Position numbers and translations under genes: made by a program
In this document: piece by piece, positions 53,521 to 63,600 of the stretch
How positions within the stretch are numbered: position 1 is the stretch's first letter
How the letters are laid out: each line of letters begins with the position of its first letter
Assembly (NCBI RefSeq): GCF_026625845.1
Contig: NZ_CP113066.1
Coordinates: forward strand, 248,001 to 312,000
Direction: 5' to 3'
DNA from: Agrococcus sp. SL85
GTDB taxonomy: Bacteria > Actinomycetota > Actinomycetes > Actinomycetales > Microbacteriaceae
DNA length: 64,000 nucleotides
Notes under the pieces: model-generated
Databases searched by the model: none
Seen by the model: the letters and a program-made list of their open reading frames with translations, nothing else
Told to the model about the DNA's origin: nothing

Positions 53521-55027
53521 CTAGAACAGGCCCTGCGTGGTGCCGCGGTCGACGGTGCCCTCCGGTGCCACGAGCGTGAGCTGCCGCACCTCCTCGGCCG
53601 TGAGGCTCCGGCAGGCGCTCGACGAGGCCGAGGAAGCGGTCGAGCTCGTCGGCCTCGACGATGCCCTGCGCGAGCGTGCGCAGCTTCTGCACGTACTCGG
53701 CGCGGCCGAAGGGGCGCGCGCCGGCCGGGTGCGCGTCGGCGACTGCGATCTCGTCCTCGATCGTCGTGCCGTCGGCGAGCTCGATGACGATGCGGCCGCC
53801 GAACGCCTTCCGGTCGGGGTCGGGGTCGTGGTAGCGCTCGGTCCACACCGGGTCCTCGAGCGTCGTGATCTTCTGCCACAGCGCGACCGTGTCGGGCCGC
53901 TGCGCGCGCTCGGGGGCGTAGGAGTCGACGTGGTGCCAGCCGCCGTCCTGCAGCGCGACCGCGACGATGTACGGGATCGAGTGGTCGAGCGTCTCGCGGC
54001 TCGCGGTCGGGTCGTACTTCTCGGGGTCGCCCGCGCCCGAGCCGATGACGAAGTGCGTGTGGTGGCTCGTGTGCAGCACGATGGAGGTGACGCGCTCGGG
54101 GTCGCGCAGCTCGGGGTGCTCGGCGGAGAGCCTGCGCGCGAGGTCGATCCACGCCTGCGCCTGGTACTCGGCCGAGTGCTCCTTCGTGTAGGTGTCGAGG
54201 ATGCCGCGCTTCGGCTCGCCGGGGGCGGGCAGCGGCACGGTGTAGCGGCCCTCGAAGCCGTCGAGCAGGCGCGCGATCACGCCGTCCTCGCCCTCGTAGA
54301 TGGGCACGGGGCTCGTCTGGCCGCGCATGGCGCGATCCACGGCCTCGATCGCCATCTTGCCCGCGAAGGCGGGCGCGTGCGCCTTCCAGGTCGAGATCTC
54401 GCCCTTCCGCGACTGGCGCGTGGCGGTGGTCGTGTGGAGGGCCTGGCCGACCGCCTGGAAGATCGTCTCGGCGTCGAGGCCCAGCATCGTGCCGATGCCC
54501 GCGGCCGCGGACGGGCCGAGGTGCGCGACGTGGTCGATCTTGTGCTCGTGCAGGCAGATGGCGCGCACCAGGTCGACCTGGATCTCGTAGCCCGTCGCGA
54601 TGCCGCGCACGAGCGCGCGGCCGTCGGCGCCGACGTGCTGCGCGACCGCGAGGATCGGCGGGATGTTGTCGCCCGGGTGCGAGTAGTCGGCCGCGAGGAA
54701 GGTGTCGTGGAAGTCGAGCTCGCGCACGGCCACGCCGTTCGCCCAGGCCGCCCATTCCGGGCTCACGCGCTCGTCGACGCCGACGACCGCGGCTCCCGGC
54801 GCGCAGGGGTGGCGGAGCGCCTGCTCGCGCGCGGCCACCACCGGCGGCCGGTTGAGGCTCGCGACGGCGACGGCCGCGTTGTCGATGATGCGGTTGCCGA
54901 TCATCAGGGCCACCGCCTCCTCGACCTCGACGGGGTCGACCGCGACCTGCGCGATCTTCCAGGCGAGCTGGCCCTCGCGGGGCAGGGACTCGGCGCTCCG
55001 GTGCGCACGGACCTCGTGGTTCTGCAT
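53521..55027 (-). pseudogene. prpD: 2-methylcitrate dehydratase PrpD (MmgE/PrpD), frameshift near the 3' end as read
   Basis: Dehydrates 2-methylcitrate to 2-methylaconitate. The body is complete: [106 protein letters not shown]. Near the end the frame breaks at CCGGAG-C-CTCACG on the coding strand (53604/53605). Removing the extra base gives [23 protein letters not shown] and a TAG stop at 53521, a 501-residue protein. As read, translation runs on in the wrong frame and fuses to the prpB frame, giving an 807-residue PrpD-PrpB read-through product. Confidence 0.93.
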
Positions 55028-55070
55028 GCCTGCGACCCTACCGACCCGAGGCCGAGCGCCCCGCCGCGCC

Positions 55071-55727
55071 TCAGCCCTCGACGAGGCTCGCGAAGGCGAT
55101 GAAGTTGTTCGGGAAGGTGCCGTCGCCCTGCCCGAGGTCGTCGCACGTGATGAGCCGCAGCTCGGCGCCGCTGGCCGGGAAGTAGACCTCGCGCGTGGGG
55201 AAGTCGTCCTTCTCGAAGGTGTCGACGCGATAGATCTCGAACGAGGCCGTCGTGCCGTCCTCGCGGAGCACGTCGATGACGTCGCCCGGCTGGGCGTCGT
55301 GCAGCTCGAAGAACGCGCCGCTCTCGTCGGTGAGGGAGTCGACGTGCCCGAGCAGCACGGAGGTGCCGCGCTCCCCCGGCGTCGGCGAGCCGTCGTACCA
55401 GCTGGCGGGCGAGCCCTCCTCGCCGGGCGGGACCTCGAGCGAGCCGTCGGCGCGCATGCCCGTCTCGATGAGCGGGGTGTCGAGGCCGACGCGCTCGATC
55501 GAGACCTGCGTCGGGCGCGAGGCGGGGAGCGTCGCTGCGCTCGGCTCCGCGGAGGGCGAGGCGGACTCGGCGGGCGACGCCGCTGGCGTCGTGACCGCCG
55601 GCGGGGCCGCCTCCGTGGCCGCCGGCGCCGGAGCGGACGAGCAGCCCGCGAGCGCGGCGGCGGAGGCGAGCAGGAGGGCCGCCGCCACCGCGATGCGGTG
55701 ACGGCGGCCCTGGATGTGCTGCATCAT
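55071..55727 (-). CDS. Class F sortase, lipoprotein type
   Basis: A 218-residue sortase. Unlike the one at 17110, its N-terminal hydrophobic segment ends in a lipobox (LAGC, Cys about 28), so it should be lipid-anchored. After a Pro/Ala/Ser/Glu linker comes the barrel with catalytic His in VLLGHVDSL and Cys in [10 protein letters not shown]. Two ATGs in a row (55727, 55724) have no good ribosome binding site; the gene lies 14 bp after the CHRD gene and is probably translated from the same message. The CHRD protein is the likely substrate. Confidence 0.88.
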   Translation of the reverse strand: MMQHIQGRRHRIAVAAALLLASAAALAGCSSAPAPAATEAAPPAVTTPAASPAESASPSAEPSAATLPASRPTQVSIERVGLDTPLIETGMRADGSLEVPPGEEGSPASWYDGSPTPGERGTSVLLGHVDSLTDESGAFFELHDAQPGDVIDVLREDGTTASFEIYRVDTFEKDDFPTREVYFPASGAELRLITCDDLGQGDGTFPNNFIAFASLVEG

Positions 55728-55741
55728 GCGGTGAGCGGAGC

Positions 55742-56518
55742 TCAGCCCTCGATGGTGGCGCGACGGCGCACGGCGAGCACGCCGCCGAGCGTCGCGACCG
55801 CGAGGACGCCGCCGAGCGCGGTCAGGGTGAGCGCAGCAGCGCCCTGGTCCTGGCCTGCGGCGCCGCCGACGCCCGTGTCGACGCCGCCCATGGGAGCAGC
55901 GGCGAGGGTGCCGCAGAGCGCCGGCGACGTCGCCGCGAGCGGCAGCTCGGGGACGAGGTCGCTGGGGCTCGTGCCGGCCTCGGGCTGCGTGGCCGGGTCG
56001 AGGCCGTGCACCACGACGACGGCCGTGCCGGCCTCGAGCGAGTCGAGGGTGGCCTGGTCGAGCTCGAAGGTCTCCTCGTAGGTGATCGTGTCACCGGCGG
56101 GCGCCGTCATGAGGTCGAGGCCGCCCGCAGGGGTCTTGTCGGCGTCGCCGACCGAGAGCGTCGTGCCGATGTCGCCGTAGAACGGGCCGCCCTCGGTGGT
56201 CGAGATGATGCCGTCGCCGTTCGTGTCCGCGTCGTCCGAGGGGCACAGGCCCTGGGCGCCGATGTGAATGTGCTGCACGTGCGGGTAGGGGTTGCCGTCG
56301 AACTCGGCGGCCAGGCCGGTGGCGTTGAGCGTGACCGTCGCGGTGGTGCCCTCGAGGTCGATCCACGCCTCGCCGGAGGCGCCGCTGTTGTTCAGCTGGT
56401 CGAGCGTCGTGGAGTAGGACTCCACGTGGTCTGCCGCCATCGCGGGCGCTGCGCCGACCATCAGGATCCCGAGACCCAGCGCCGGAGCGCCGAGGGCGAG
56501 TGCTGCCTTCTTCTTCAT
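55742..56518 (-). CDS. CHRD domain-containing secreted, membrane-anchored protein
   Basis: A 258-residue surface protein: signal peptide (about residues 1-28, ending PAMAA), a CHRD domain (AWIDLEGTTATVTLNATGLA, HVQHIHIGAQGLCPS, TPAGGLDLMTAPAGDTITYEETFEL, TAVVVVHGLDPATQ), then VDTGVGGAAGQD, a C-terminal helix (about 230-250) and RRRATIEG. CHRD was first seen in chordin; the bacterial role is unknown. The tail resembles that of the DUF4397 protein at 16184. It heads an operon with a class F sortase. Confidence 0.88.
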   Translation of the reverse strand: MKKKAALALGAPALGLGILMVGAAPAMAADHVESYSTTLDQLNNSGASGEAWIDLEGTTATVTLNATGLAAEFDGNPYPHVQHIHIGAQGLCPSDDADTNGDGIISTTEGGPFYGDIGTTLSVGDADKTPAGGLDLMTAPAGDTITYEETFELDQATLDSLEAGTAVVVVHGLDPATQPEAGTSPSDLVPELPLAATSPALCGTLAAAPMGGVDTGVGGAAGQDQGAAALTLTALGGVLAVATLGGVLAVRRRATIEG

Positions 56519-56568
56519 TGGAGTGCACCTCTTCAGAACTGTCGCGGACGCAGAGTCCTGCATCCTGG

Positions 56569-56683
56569 TCATCGTGCTTCGGCGCCGTGGGGGACGACGG
56601 ATTGGATGCCTCGGATCCCGGGCGTGTCGTGGACGCCGAGCCGAGACCAATCCGCGCGATCGTGCGGCACCGAAGCACCATGA
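56569..56683. repeat. Nested long inverted repeat in the CHRD promoter region
   Basis: Outer arms 56569-56587 and 56665-56683 are 19 bp with two mismatches (TCATCGTGCTTCGGCGCCG on the left); inner arms CGGATTGG (56598-56605) and CCAATCCG (56647-56654) pair as well. The 115-bp unit lies between divergent genes and contains the shared 15-nt element. A small mobile palindrome or a double operator are both possible; no clear target duplication is seen. Confidence 0.6.
56615..56629 (-). promoter_or_regulatory. 15-nt element shared with the DUF4397/sortase locus
   Basis: CGACACGCCCGGGAT on the minus strand, identical to 16074-16088 and at nearly the same distance (96 against 95 bp) from the ATG of a secreted protein gene. 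Confidence 0.6.
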
Positions 56684-56734
56684 CGGCACGGCTGCCGCTC
56701 CGGCCCGTGCGCTCGACAGGAACGGACCCTCCCC

Positions 56735-57355
56735 ATGCCCCGCATCGCAGGCCTCGCCGCGCTGGCCGTCGCCGCGCTCGTGCTCGCAGGCTGCTCCACG
56801 GCCACGGTCGAGCCCGGCGTCACCGCCGGGCAGGGCGGGGTCGACCCCTCGCACACCATGCCCGACGGCTCGACGATGGACGGTGCCGAGCACGGCGACC
56901 ACCACGCCCAGGACGGCGACGGCAGCGGCCCCTCGGCCGCGGCCGAGATGGTGTGCGGCGGCCAGGTCGACACCGCGGTGCGCCTCATCGTCGCCGAGCC
57001 CGACATCCCCGAGCCATCGACCGCGTGGACGGCGCCCGACTTCACGTGCACCTTCGACGTCGACGGCGCGCCGCTCGTGCTCACGGTGCACGACGCCACC
57101 GACGTCGCCGAGGGCGAGGCGGCGTTCGACGCGATGCAGGCCGAGCTCGGCGCGGACGACATCGAGGGCCTCCTGGGCCTCGGCCTCCCCTCCTTCTCCA
57201 CCGGCGAGGGCGTGGTCGGCTTCCTCCGCGACGGCAAGACCCTCGTGGTCGACGCGACGGCGCTCCCGGCGGACATCGGCGGCGACCGCACGCTCGACGG
57301 CGTCGCCTACGCGGTCGCCTCGGCGGTGCTCACCTGCTGGGTCGAGCACGACTGA
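56735..57355 (+). CDS. Secreted lipoprotein, unknown function
   Basis: A 206-residue lipoprotein: lipobox LAGC (Cys20), a His/Asp/Gly-rich linker (about 35-70, HTMPDGSTMDGAEHGDHHAQDGDG) and a folded domain with three Cys (VCGGQ, FTCTFDV, TCWVEHD). The His-rich linker could bind metal, but this is only compositional. It is divergent from the CHRD/sortase operon across the nested inverted repeat. No family recognised. Confidence 0.8.
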   Translation: MPRIAGLAALAVAALVLAGCSTATVEPGVTAGQGGVDPSHTMPDGSTMDGAEHGDHHAQDGDGSGPSAAAEMVCGGQVDTAVRLIVAEPDIPEPSTAWTAPDFTCTFDVDGAPLVLTVHDATDVAEGEAAFDAMQAELGADDIEGLLGLGLPSFSTGEGVVGFLRDGKTLVVDATALPADIGGDRTLDGVAYAVASAVLTCWVEHD

Positions 57356-57364
57356 CGGCGCGCC

Positions 57365-59155
57365 TCAGCGGCGGTCGACGACCCGCCGCAGGTAGTGGAT
57401 GCGGTCGCGCAGCTGCTGCATCGAGGCCTGGGCGACGGCCGGGCCGCCGCACACGCGGCGCGTCTCGGCGTGCACGAGCGCGTGCGCCTCGCCGCGGCGC
57501 TTCGCGACGATCGCCACGAGCGAGTTGAGCAGCTGCCGCTCCTCGCGCATCGAGCGGTAGAGCGGCTCGGGCGCCTCGTGGTTCGGCGGCCGGTCGCGGA
57601 TGCGCGCCGCCTGCCGCGCGTGGCGGCGCTTCAGGAGGTCGGAGACCTCCTCGGGGTCGAGCAGCCCCGGGATGCCGATGAAGTCCATCTCCTCCTCGGT
57701 GGCGGGCTCGACCAGCTGGCCGAACTCCGCGTCGCCGAACAGCACGCGGTCGAAGGTCGCGCTCGACTCGAGCGGCTCCCATGTGAAGGGCGCCGGCTCG
57801 CGGTCGTCCGTGTCGCCCTTCGCGGCCGCGTCCATGAGGTCGTCGTCGAGCAGCTGGTCGTCGGGCGTCTCGCGGTCGAGCGCGTGGTCGCGCTGCCGCT
57901 CGAGCTCGGCCGCGAGGCCCATGAGCGGCGGCACCGACGGCAGGAAGACCGTCGCGACCTCGCCGCGGCGGCGCGAGCGCACGAAGCGACCGATGACCTG
58001 CGCGAAGAACAGCGGGGTCGACGAGCTCGTCGCGTAGACGCCCACCGACAGCCGCGGCACGTCGACGCCCTCCGACACCATCCGCACCGCGACCATCCAG
58101 CGGGAGTCGCCCTTCGAGAAGGCGTCGATGCGGTCGGAGGCGCCCGTGTCGTCCGAGAGCACGACCGTCGGCTCCTCGCCCGAGATGCCGCGCAGCAGCT
58201 GCGCGTACTGGCGCGCCTGCGCCTGGTCGGTGGCGATGACGAGGCCGCCCGCGTCGGGCACGCTCTGCCGCACGTGCGTGAGCCGCACGTCGGCGCTGCG
58301 CAGCACCTGCTGCATCCACTCGCCGCCCGGGTCGAGCGCGGTGCGCCACGCGGCGGAGGTGATGTCCTTCGTGTCCTCCTGGCCGAGCGTCGCCTTCATC
58401 TCGTCGCCCATCGACGTGCGCCACTGCATCGTGCCCGCGTAGGCCATGAACAGGACCGGGCGCACGACGCCGTCGCGGAGCGCCGCGTCGTAGCCGTAGG
58501 CGTAGTCGGTGCTCGAGATCCGCACGCCCTTCTCGTTGCGCACGTACTCGACGAACGGGATGGGCGCGGTGTCGCTGCGGAAGGGCGTGCCCGTGAGCGA
58601 GAGGCGCCGGGCGGCGGGGCCGAAGGCCTCGAGCACCGCGTCGCCCCAGGAGAGGGCGTCGCCCGCGTGGTGCACCTCGTCGAGGATGACGAGGCTCGGC
58701 GCGGAGGTGGTGATGCGCGCGTGCACCGAGGGGCGCGCGGCGACCTGCGCGTAGGTCACGGCGACGCCGTGGAACTGCCGGGGGTAGTCGCCGTGCGCGT
58801 TCGCGAAGTCGGGGTCGAGGCGGATGCCCGCGCGATGCGCGGCGTCGGCCCACTGCTGCTTCAGGTGCTCGGTGGGCGCGACGACGGTGATGCGCGCGAT
58901 CGCGCCGCGGCGCAGCAGCTCGGAGGCGAGGCGGAGGGCGAAGGTGGTCTTGCCTGCGCCCGGGGTCGCCGCGGCGAGGAAGTCGCGCGGCTCGCGCCGG
59001 AAGTACAGCTCGAGCGCCTCCTGCTGCCACGCGCGTAGCGGCTGCGCGGTGCCCCACGCCGCGCGCTCGGGATACGCGGGAGAGAGGTGGTCGGCGGCCC
59101 AGGATCCGTAGTGGGGCTCCGCGCTCGCGTGCGTCGCCGTGCTCTCCTGGGTCAT
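57365..59155 (-). CDS. DEAD/DEAH-box superfamily 2 helicase
   Basis: A 596-residue SF2 helicase of the UvrB/XPB-like type. Motifs: PLRAWQQEALELYF, Walker A AATPGAGKTTFA, motif II LVILDEVHHAGD, SLTGTPFRSD, and in the second half VRMVSEGVDVPRLSVGVYATSSSTPLFFAQVIGRFVRSRR. A C-terminal extension of about 170 residues has no recognised domain and contains RRHARQAARIRDRPP. Family members appear widely in Actinobacteria; the role is probably DNA repair but is not known. ATG 59155 follows TATCCT by 7 nt. Confidence 0.91.
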   Translation of the reverse strand: MTQESTATHASAEPHYGSWAADHLSPAYPERAAWGTAQPLRAWQQEALELYFRREPRDFLAAATPGAGKTTFALRLASELLRRGAIARITVVAPTEHLKQQWADAAHRAGIRLDPDFANAHGDYPRQFHGVAVTYAQVAARPSVHARITTSAPSLVILDEVHHAGDALSWGDAVLEAFGPAARRLSLTGTPFRSDTAPIPFVEYVRNEKGVRISSTDYAYGYDAALRDGVVRPVLFMAYAGTMQWRTSMGDEMKATLGQEDTKDITSAAWRTALDPGGEWMQQVLRSADVRLTHVRQSVPDAGGLVIATDQAQARQYAQLLRGISGEEPTVVLSDDTGASDRIDAFSKGDSRWMVAVRMVSEGVDVPRLSVGVYATSSSTPLFFAQVIGRFVRSRRRGEVATVFLPSVPPLMGLAAELERQRDHALDRETPDDQLLDDDLMDAAAKGDTDDREPAPFTWEPLESSATFDRVLFGDAEFGQLVEPATEEEMDFIGIPGLLDPEEVSDLLKRRHARQAARIRDRPPNHEAPEPLYRSMREERQLLNSLVAIVAKRRGEAHALVHAETRRVCGGPAVAQASMQQLRDRIHYLRRVVDRR

Positions 59156-59162
59156 CGGATCG

Positions 59163-59168
59163 AGGATA
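59163..59168 (-). promoter_or_regulatory. Leaderless -10 box of the SF2 helicase gene
   Basis: TATCCT on the minus strand, 7 nt before ATG 59155. Confidence 0.55.
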
Positions 59169-59245
59169 GGCGAGGCCGCCGACGCGACTCGCCGAGGGCC
59201 GCCGTCCGGCCCGGCGCGGCCCTCCCGGAACCCAGGGTGCGCGCA

Positions 59246-59251
59246 TAGGGT
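59246..59251 (+). promoter_or_regulatory. Leaderless -10 box of the 59258 membrane protein gene
   Basis: TAGGGT, then 6 nt, then ATG 59258. Confidence 0.6.
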
Positions 59252-59257
59252 GGCCGC

Positions 59258-59857
59258 ATGCACTTCCTGCTCGGCCTCACCGCCCTCGTGCTCGGCGCGG
59301 TGATCGCGACGCGACGCACGCGCCCCGGCTGGTTCGTCATCACGACGAGCGTGCTCGTGGGGCTCGGCGCGCTCTTCGCCGTGCTGGGCTTCGCGCGCGT
59401 CACCGACGGGCTCGGCATCGTCGCGCTCAACGCCATCGGCTGGACCTTCGTGGGCCTCTCGCTCATCACGATGCTCTCGGCCGTGTTCGTGCTGGAGCGG
59501 CGCGGCCCGGCGGGCGAGGAGCTGCCGCCGCTCATCGGCGACAACCCCTTCGACGGCGACGCCGACGACAGCGACGACCCCGCGCCCGGCACCGCCCCCG
59601 GCGCGCAGCACGACGACCGACCCCGAGGAGCGACCCCGATGCAGCACGACGAGACGCACGACGACGCCATCCGGCCCGGCACCGCCCCCGTCGGCGACGC
59701 CGGCGCCTCCGAGCCCATCGACGGCACGGTCGTCGTGGGCGCCGACCCCGACATCGCGACGCCCGAGGGCGACGAGGCGCTGCGCGCGGAGGCCGACGAG
59801 GCCGCGCGGCGCGACCCTGCGGGCCCCGAGGACGCGCGGCGGCCCGAGCAGCCGTAG
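59258..59857 (+). CDS. Membrane protein with acidic C-terminal tail, unknown function
   Basis: A 199-residue protein with three hydrophobic segments (about 2-17, 24-45 and 50-77), then an acidic, disordered tail of about 120 residues rich in Asp, Glu, Pro and Ala (NPFDGDADDSDDPAP). No known domain is recognised. The leaderless -10 box fixes the ATG. Confidence 0.8.
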   Translation: MHFLLGLTALVLGAVIATRRTRPGWFVITTSVLVGLGALFAVLGFARVTDGLGIVALNAIGWTFVGLSLITMLSAVFVLERRGPAGEELPPLIGDNPFDGDADDSDDPAPGTAPGAQHDDRPRGATPMQHDETHDDAIRPGTAPVGDAGASEPIDGTVVVGADPDIATPEGDEALRAEADEAARRDPAGPEDARRPEQP

Positions 59858-59931
59858 CCGACCCGACAGGCGGACGACCGGCACGAGCGGCACGTCGCCG
59901 CCCCGGGCGGCCGCCCGGCCCTCACGACGCA

Positions 59932-59966
59932 CGAGCGCCCGGTCCCCTCGCGGGGCCGGGCGCTCG
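59932..59966. terminator. Bidirectional terminator between the membrane protein and cupin genes
   Basis: Arms pair CGAGCGCCCGG with CCGGGCGCTCG (59932-59942, 59956-59966), then CCCC with GGGG around loop TCGC. Confidence 0.75.
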
Positions 59967-59993
59967 CTCGTCCGTCTCGGGCGGTCGTCGCGG

Positions 59994-60467
59994 CTAGGCC
60001 GACTCCTCGCCCTTGGTGTCGACCTCCTCGACCCACGACGGCGGCTCGTCGCGGCCCGCCTCCTCGTCGGCCTCCGCGTCCTCCGGCGTCTCCTGCACGA
60101 TCCCGACCGCGTGGTGCGTCGGCGCGTAGACCGAGTACAGGCGCAGCGGCTCGTCGCCCGTGTTGCGCACGTCGTGCCACGTGCCGGCGGGCACCTGGAT
60201 CGACCAGCCGTCGGAGACCTCGCGCTCGAAGCTCAGGTCGTCCTTGTCGGGGCCCATCACGACGGTGCCGCGCCCGGCGTCGATGCGCAGGAACTGGTCG
60301 GTGCCGTGGTGCACCTCGAGCCCGATCGAGGCGCCCGGCTCGATCGACATGAGCGTGACCTGCAGGTGCTTGCCCGTCCAGGCGACGTGGCGGTAGGCGG
60401 TGTTCTCCTTGGTCGCGGCCTCGACGTCGAAGGCGTTCGGCTCGGGCCCGTTGTCCGTGATCTCCAT
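59994..60467 (-). CDS. Cupin domain-containing protein
   Basis: A 157-residue cupin. The beta-barrel motifs are MSIEPGASIGLEVHHGTDQFLRIDAGRGTVVMG (metal ligands His-His) and IQVPAGTWHDVRNTGDEPLRLYSVYAP (third His). A short acidic tail follows (about 130-157). Similar proteins (YhhW/mannose-6-phosphate isomerase-like cupins) have varied or unknown activities. ATG 60467 has AGGA upstream. Divergent from the hrpA-like gene. Confidence 0.88.
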   Translation of the reverse strand: MEITDNGPEPNAFDVEAATKENTAYRHVAWTGKHLQVTLMSIEPGASIGLEVHHGTDQFLRIDAGRGTVVMGPDKDDLSFEREVSDGWSIQVPAGTWHDVRNTGDEPLRLYSVYAPTHHAVGIVQETPEDAEADEEAGRDEPPSWVEEVDTKGEESA

Positions 60468-60542
60468 GGCGCGATCCTGCCGCCCGGCGCTGAACGTCCC
60501 CCGAGCGGCCGGCGGCACCGCGCCCGATCGGTCTGAGCGCGT

Positions 60543-60589
60543 CGCGAGGCGCACAGTGCGCCCCGTGGTCCGCTCCGACCGATCGAGCG
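60543..60589 (+). repeat. Dispersed 47-nt repeat, copy 2
   Basis: Matches 47038-47084 without gaps (12/12 and 19/20 over the two conserved blocks). Its right part also pairs with CGATCGGTCTGAGCG at 60525-60539, forming a 15-bp inverted repeat with one mismatch (right arm 60571-60585) in the cupin/hrpA divergent gap. Confidence 0.75.
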
Positions 60590-60648
60590 CGCGGGGACCC
60601 CGGATCGCGCCGGCCGGCGGCGCGGAGGCGGGTCGCGCCGGCGTGCGC

Positions 60649-60654
60649 GAGAAT
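60649..60654 (+). promoter_or_regulatory. Leaderless -10 box of the hrpA gene
   Basis: GAGAAT, then 6 nt, then ATG 60661. Confidence 0.45.
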
Positions 60655-60660
60655 GGCGGG

Positions 60661-63600
60661 ATGCGCATCGAGTACCCGGACCTCCCGGTCTCCGCTCGAC
60701 GCGACGAGATCATGGCGGCGATCCGCGACCACCAGGTCGTGATCGTCGCGGGCGCCACCGGCTCCGGCAAGACGACGCAGCTGCCGAAGATGTGCCTCGA
60801 GCTCGGCCGCACCGCCATCGGCCACACGCAGCCGCGCCGCATCGCCGCGCGCACGATCGCCGAGCGCATCGCCGAGGAGCTGGGCGAGGAGCTCGGCGGC
60901 ACCGTCGGCTACAAGGTGCGGTTCACCGACGTCGTGGGCGCCGACACGCAGGTCAAGGTCATGACCGACGGCATCCTGCTCGCCGAGATGCACCGCGACC
61001 GCGACCTCGCCGCCTACGACACGATCATCATCGACGAGGCGCACGAGCGCAGCCTCACGATCGACTTCCTCATCGGCTACCTGCAGCGCCTCCTCCCCCG
61101 CCGTCCCGACCTGAAGGTGATCGTCACCTCCGCGACGATCGACCCGGAGTCGTTCTCGCGGCACTTCGGCGGCGCCCCGATCATCGAGGTCTCGGGCCGC
61201 ACCTTCCCCGTCGACGTGCGCTACCGCCCGCTCGTCGCCGAGGCGATGGAGGACGACGAGGGCGAGGAGCCGGGCGCCGACCTCGACCCGATCGACGGCA
61301 TCGCCGCGGGCCTCGCCGAGATCGCCCGCGAGGATCCGGGCGACGTGCTCGTCTTCCTGCCGAGCGAGGCCGAGATCCGCGAGGCGCAGCGCGCGCTCGA
61401 GGGAAGGCTCGGCGAGCGCACCGAGGTGCTGCCGCTCTACGGCCGCCTGAGCGCCGCCGAGCAGCACCGCGTCTTCGAGCGCTCGAGCCGCGCGGGCGTC
61501 CAGCGCCGCGTGGTGCTCGCGACGAACGTGGCGGAGACCTCGCTCACCGTGCCCGGCATCCGCCACGTCATCGACACGGGCACCGCGCGCATCTCGCGCT
61601 ACTCCGCGCGTGCGAAGGTGCAGCGCCTGCCGATCGAGGCCATCAGCCAGGCGAGCGCCGACCAGCGCTCCGGCCGCGCGGGCCGCGTCGCTCCGGGCAT
61701 CGCGATCCGCCTCTACGCGGAGGCCGACTTCGCGAAGCGGCCCGCGTTCACGGACCCCGAGATCCTGCGCACCAACCTCGCCGCCGTCATCCTGCAGGCG
61801 GCGACGCTCGGGCTCGGCCCGCTCGAGGCGTTCCCGTTCCTGCAGCCGCCCGACCCGCGCGGCCTCAAGGACGGCCGCGACCTGCTCCGCGAGCTCGGCG
61901 CGCTCTCGCCGAAGGGCGACGTGACGCGCATCGGCCGCGACCTCGCGCGCCTCCCCGTCGATCCGCGCTTCGGCCGCATGGCCATCACCGGGCGGGATGC
62001 GGGCGTCGCCCACGAGGTCGTCGCGATCGTCGCGGGCCTCACGATCCAGGACCCGCGCGAGCGGCCGGTCGAGCGCCGCGAGGAGGCCGACCGGCAGCAC
62101 GCGCGCTTCGTCGACCCGACGAGCGACTTCATCACGATGCTGGCCCTCTGGCGCTACCTGCAGGAGCGGCAGGCGACGCTCTCGGGCAACCAGTTCCGCC
62201 GCACGCTGAAGGCCGAGCACCTCTCGTTCCTGCGGGTGCGGGAGTGGCAGGACGTGGTGCGGCAGCTCTCGAGGGCGCTGGGCCTGAGGCGGGAGGTCCT
62301 TTCGGACCTCCCGCGGCCCGCCAGCCCCGAGGCCCGTCCCGGGCGTCGGCAGCCGAGCGGGGAGGGCGAGGGCGCGGGCGCGGAGTCCAGCGATCGCCGC
62401 CGCGACGCCCCGACCCTCGCCGACCGCGCCGCCGCCGACGGCGCCCCCGGCTCGCTCGCCGTGTCGGTCGACGCCGACGCCGTCCACCGCGCGCTGCTCG
62501 CGGGCCTCCTCGGCCGCATCGGCGTGCGCGACGACGGCGCGAAGCAGGCGCAGCCGCGGCCCGGCGAGTCGAAGCGCCGCACCCGGATGCGCGCCGAGTA
62601 CCTCGGCGCCCGCGGCGCGCGCTTCCAGCTCTTCCCGGGCTCCGGCCTCGCCAAGCAGCCGCCGCGCGCCGTGATGGCGGCCGAGCTCGTCGAGACGAGC
62701 CGCCTCTTCGCGCGCACCGCCGCCTCGATCGACCTCGCCTGGGCGGAGCCGCTCGCGGGCGACCTCGCGAAGCGGCAGGTCTCCGAGCCGCACTGGGAGC
62801 GGAAGCAGGGCGCCGTCGTCGCCTTCGAGAAGGTGACGCTGTTCGGCGTGCCGATCGTGGAGCGCCGGCGCATCCAGTTCCAGCGCATCGACGCCGAGCA
62901 CGCGCGCGAGCTCTTCATCCGCCACGCGCTCGTGGAGGGCGAGTGGGACTCCCCGCAGGAGTTCGAGCGCCGCAACCGCGAGCTCATCCGCGAGCTCGAG
63001 CGCCTCGAGGAGCGCCAGCGTCGCCGCGACCTGCTCGTGGGCGACGAGGCCGTCTTCGCCTTCTTCGACGCGCGCATCCCGGCCGACGTCGCCTCCACGC
63101 GCTCGTTCGAGGGCTGGTGGCGGAAGGAGCGGGAGACGCGGCCGGACCTCCTCACGATGACGCGCGCCGACCTCGTGGGCGAGGACGCGACGATCGACCA
63201 GCGCGCCTACCCGGGTCGGTGGCGGCAGGGCGAGCAGCAGCTGCGCCTCACCTACCGCTTCGAGCCCGGCGCGGCCGATGACGGCCTCACGGTGCACGTG
63301 CCCGTCGCGGTGCTGCCGCGGCTCAGCCCCGCGGGCTTCGACTGGCTCGTGCCGGGCATGCGCGAGGAGCTGCTCACGGCGATGATCAAGGCGCTGCCGA
63401 AGCAGATCCGCAAGCACGTCGTGCCCGCGGGCGACTGGGCGCGCGGGATGCTCGCGGAGCTGCCCGACGAGCCGGGCGAGCGCAGCCTCGCCGAGGTGCT
63501 CGCCGCCCGCATCGCCCGCACGGCGCACGTGCAAGCATCCGGCAGCGACGTCGACATGCTGCGCGTGCCGGAGCACCTGCGGCCCACGTTCGCCATCGAG

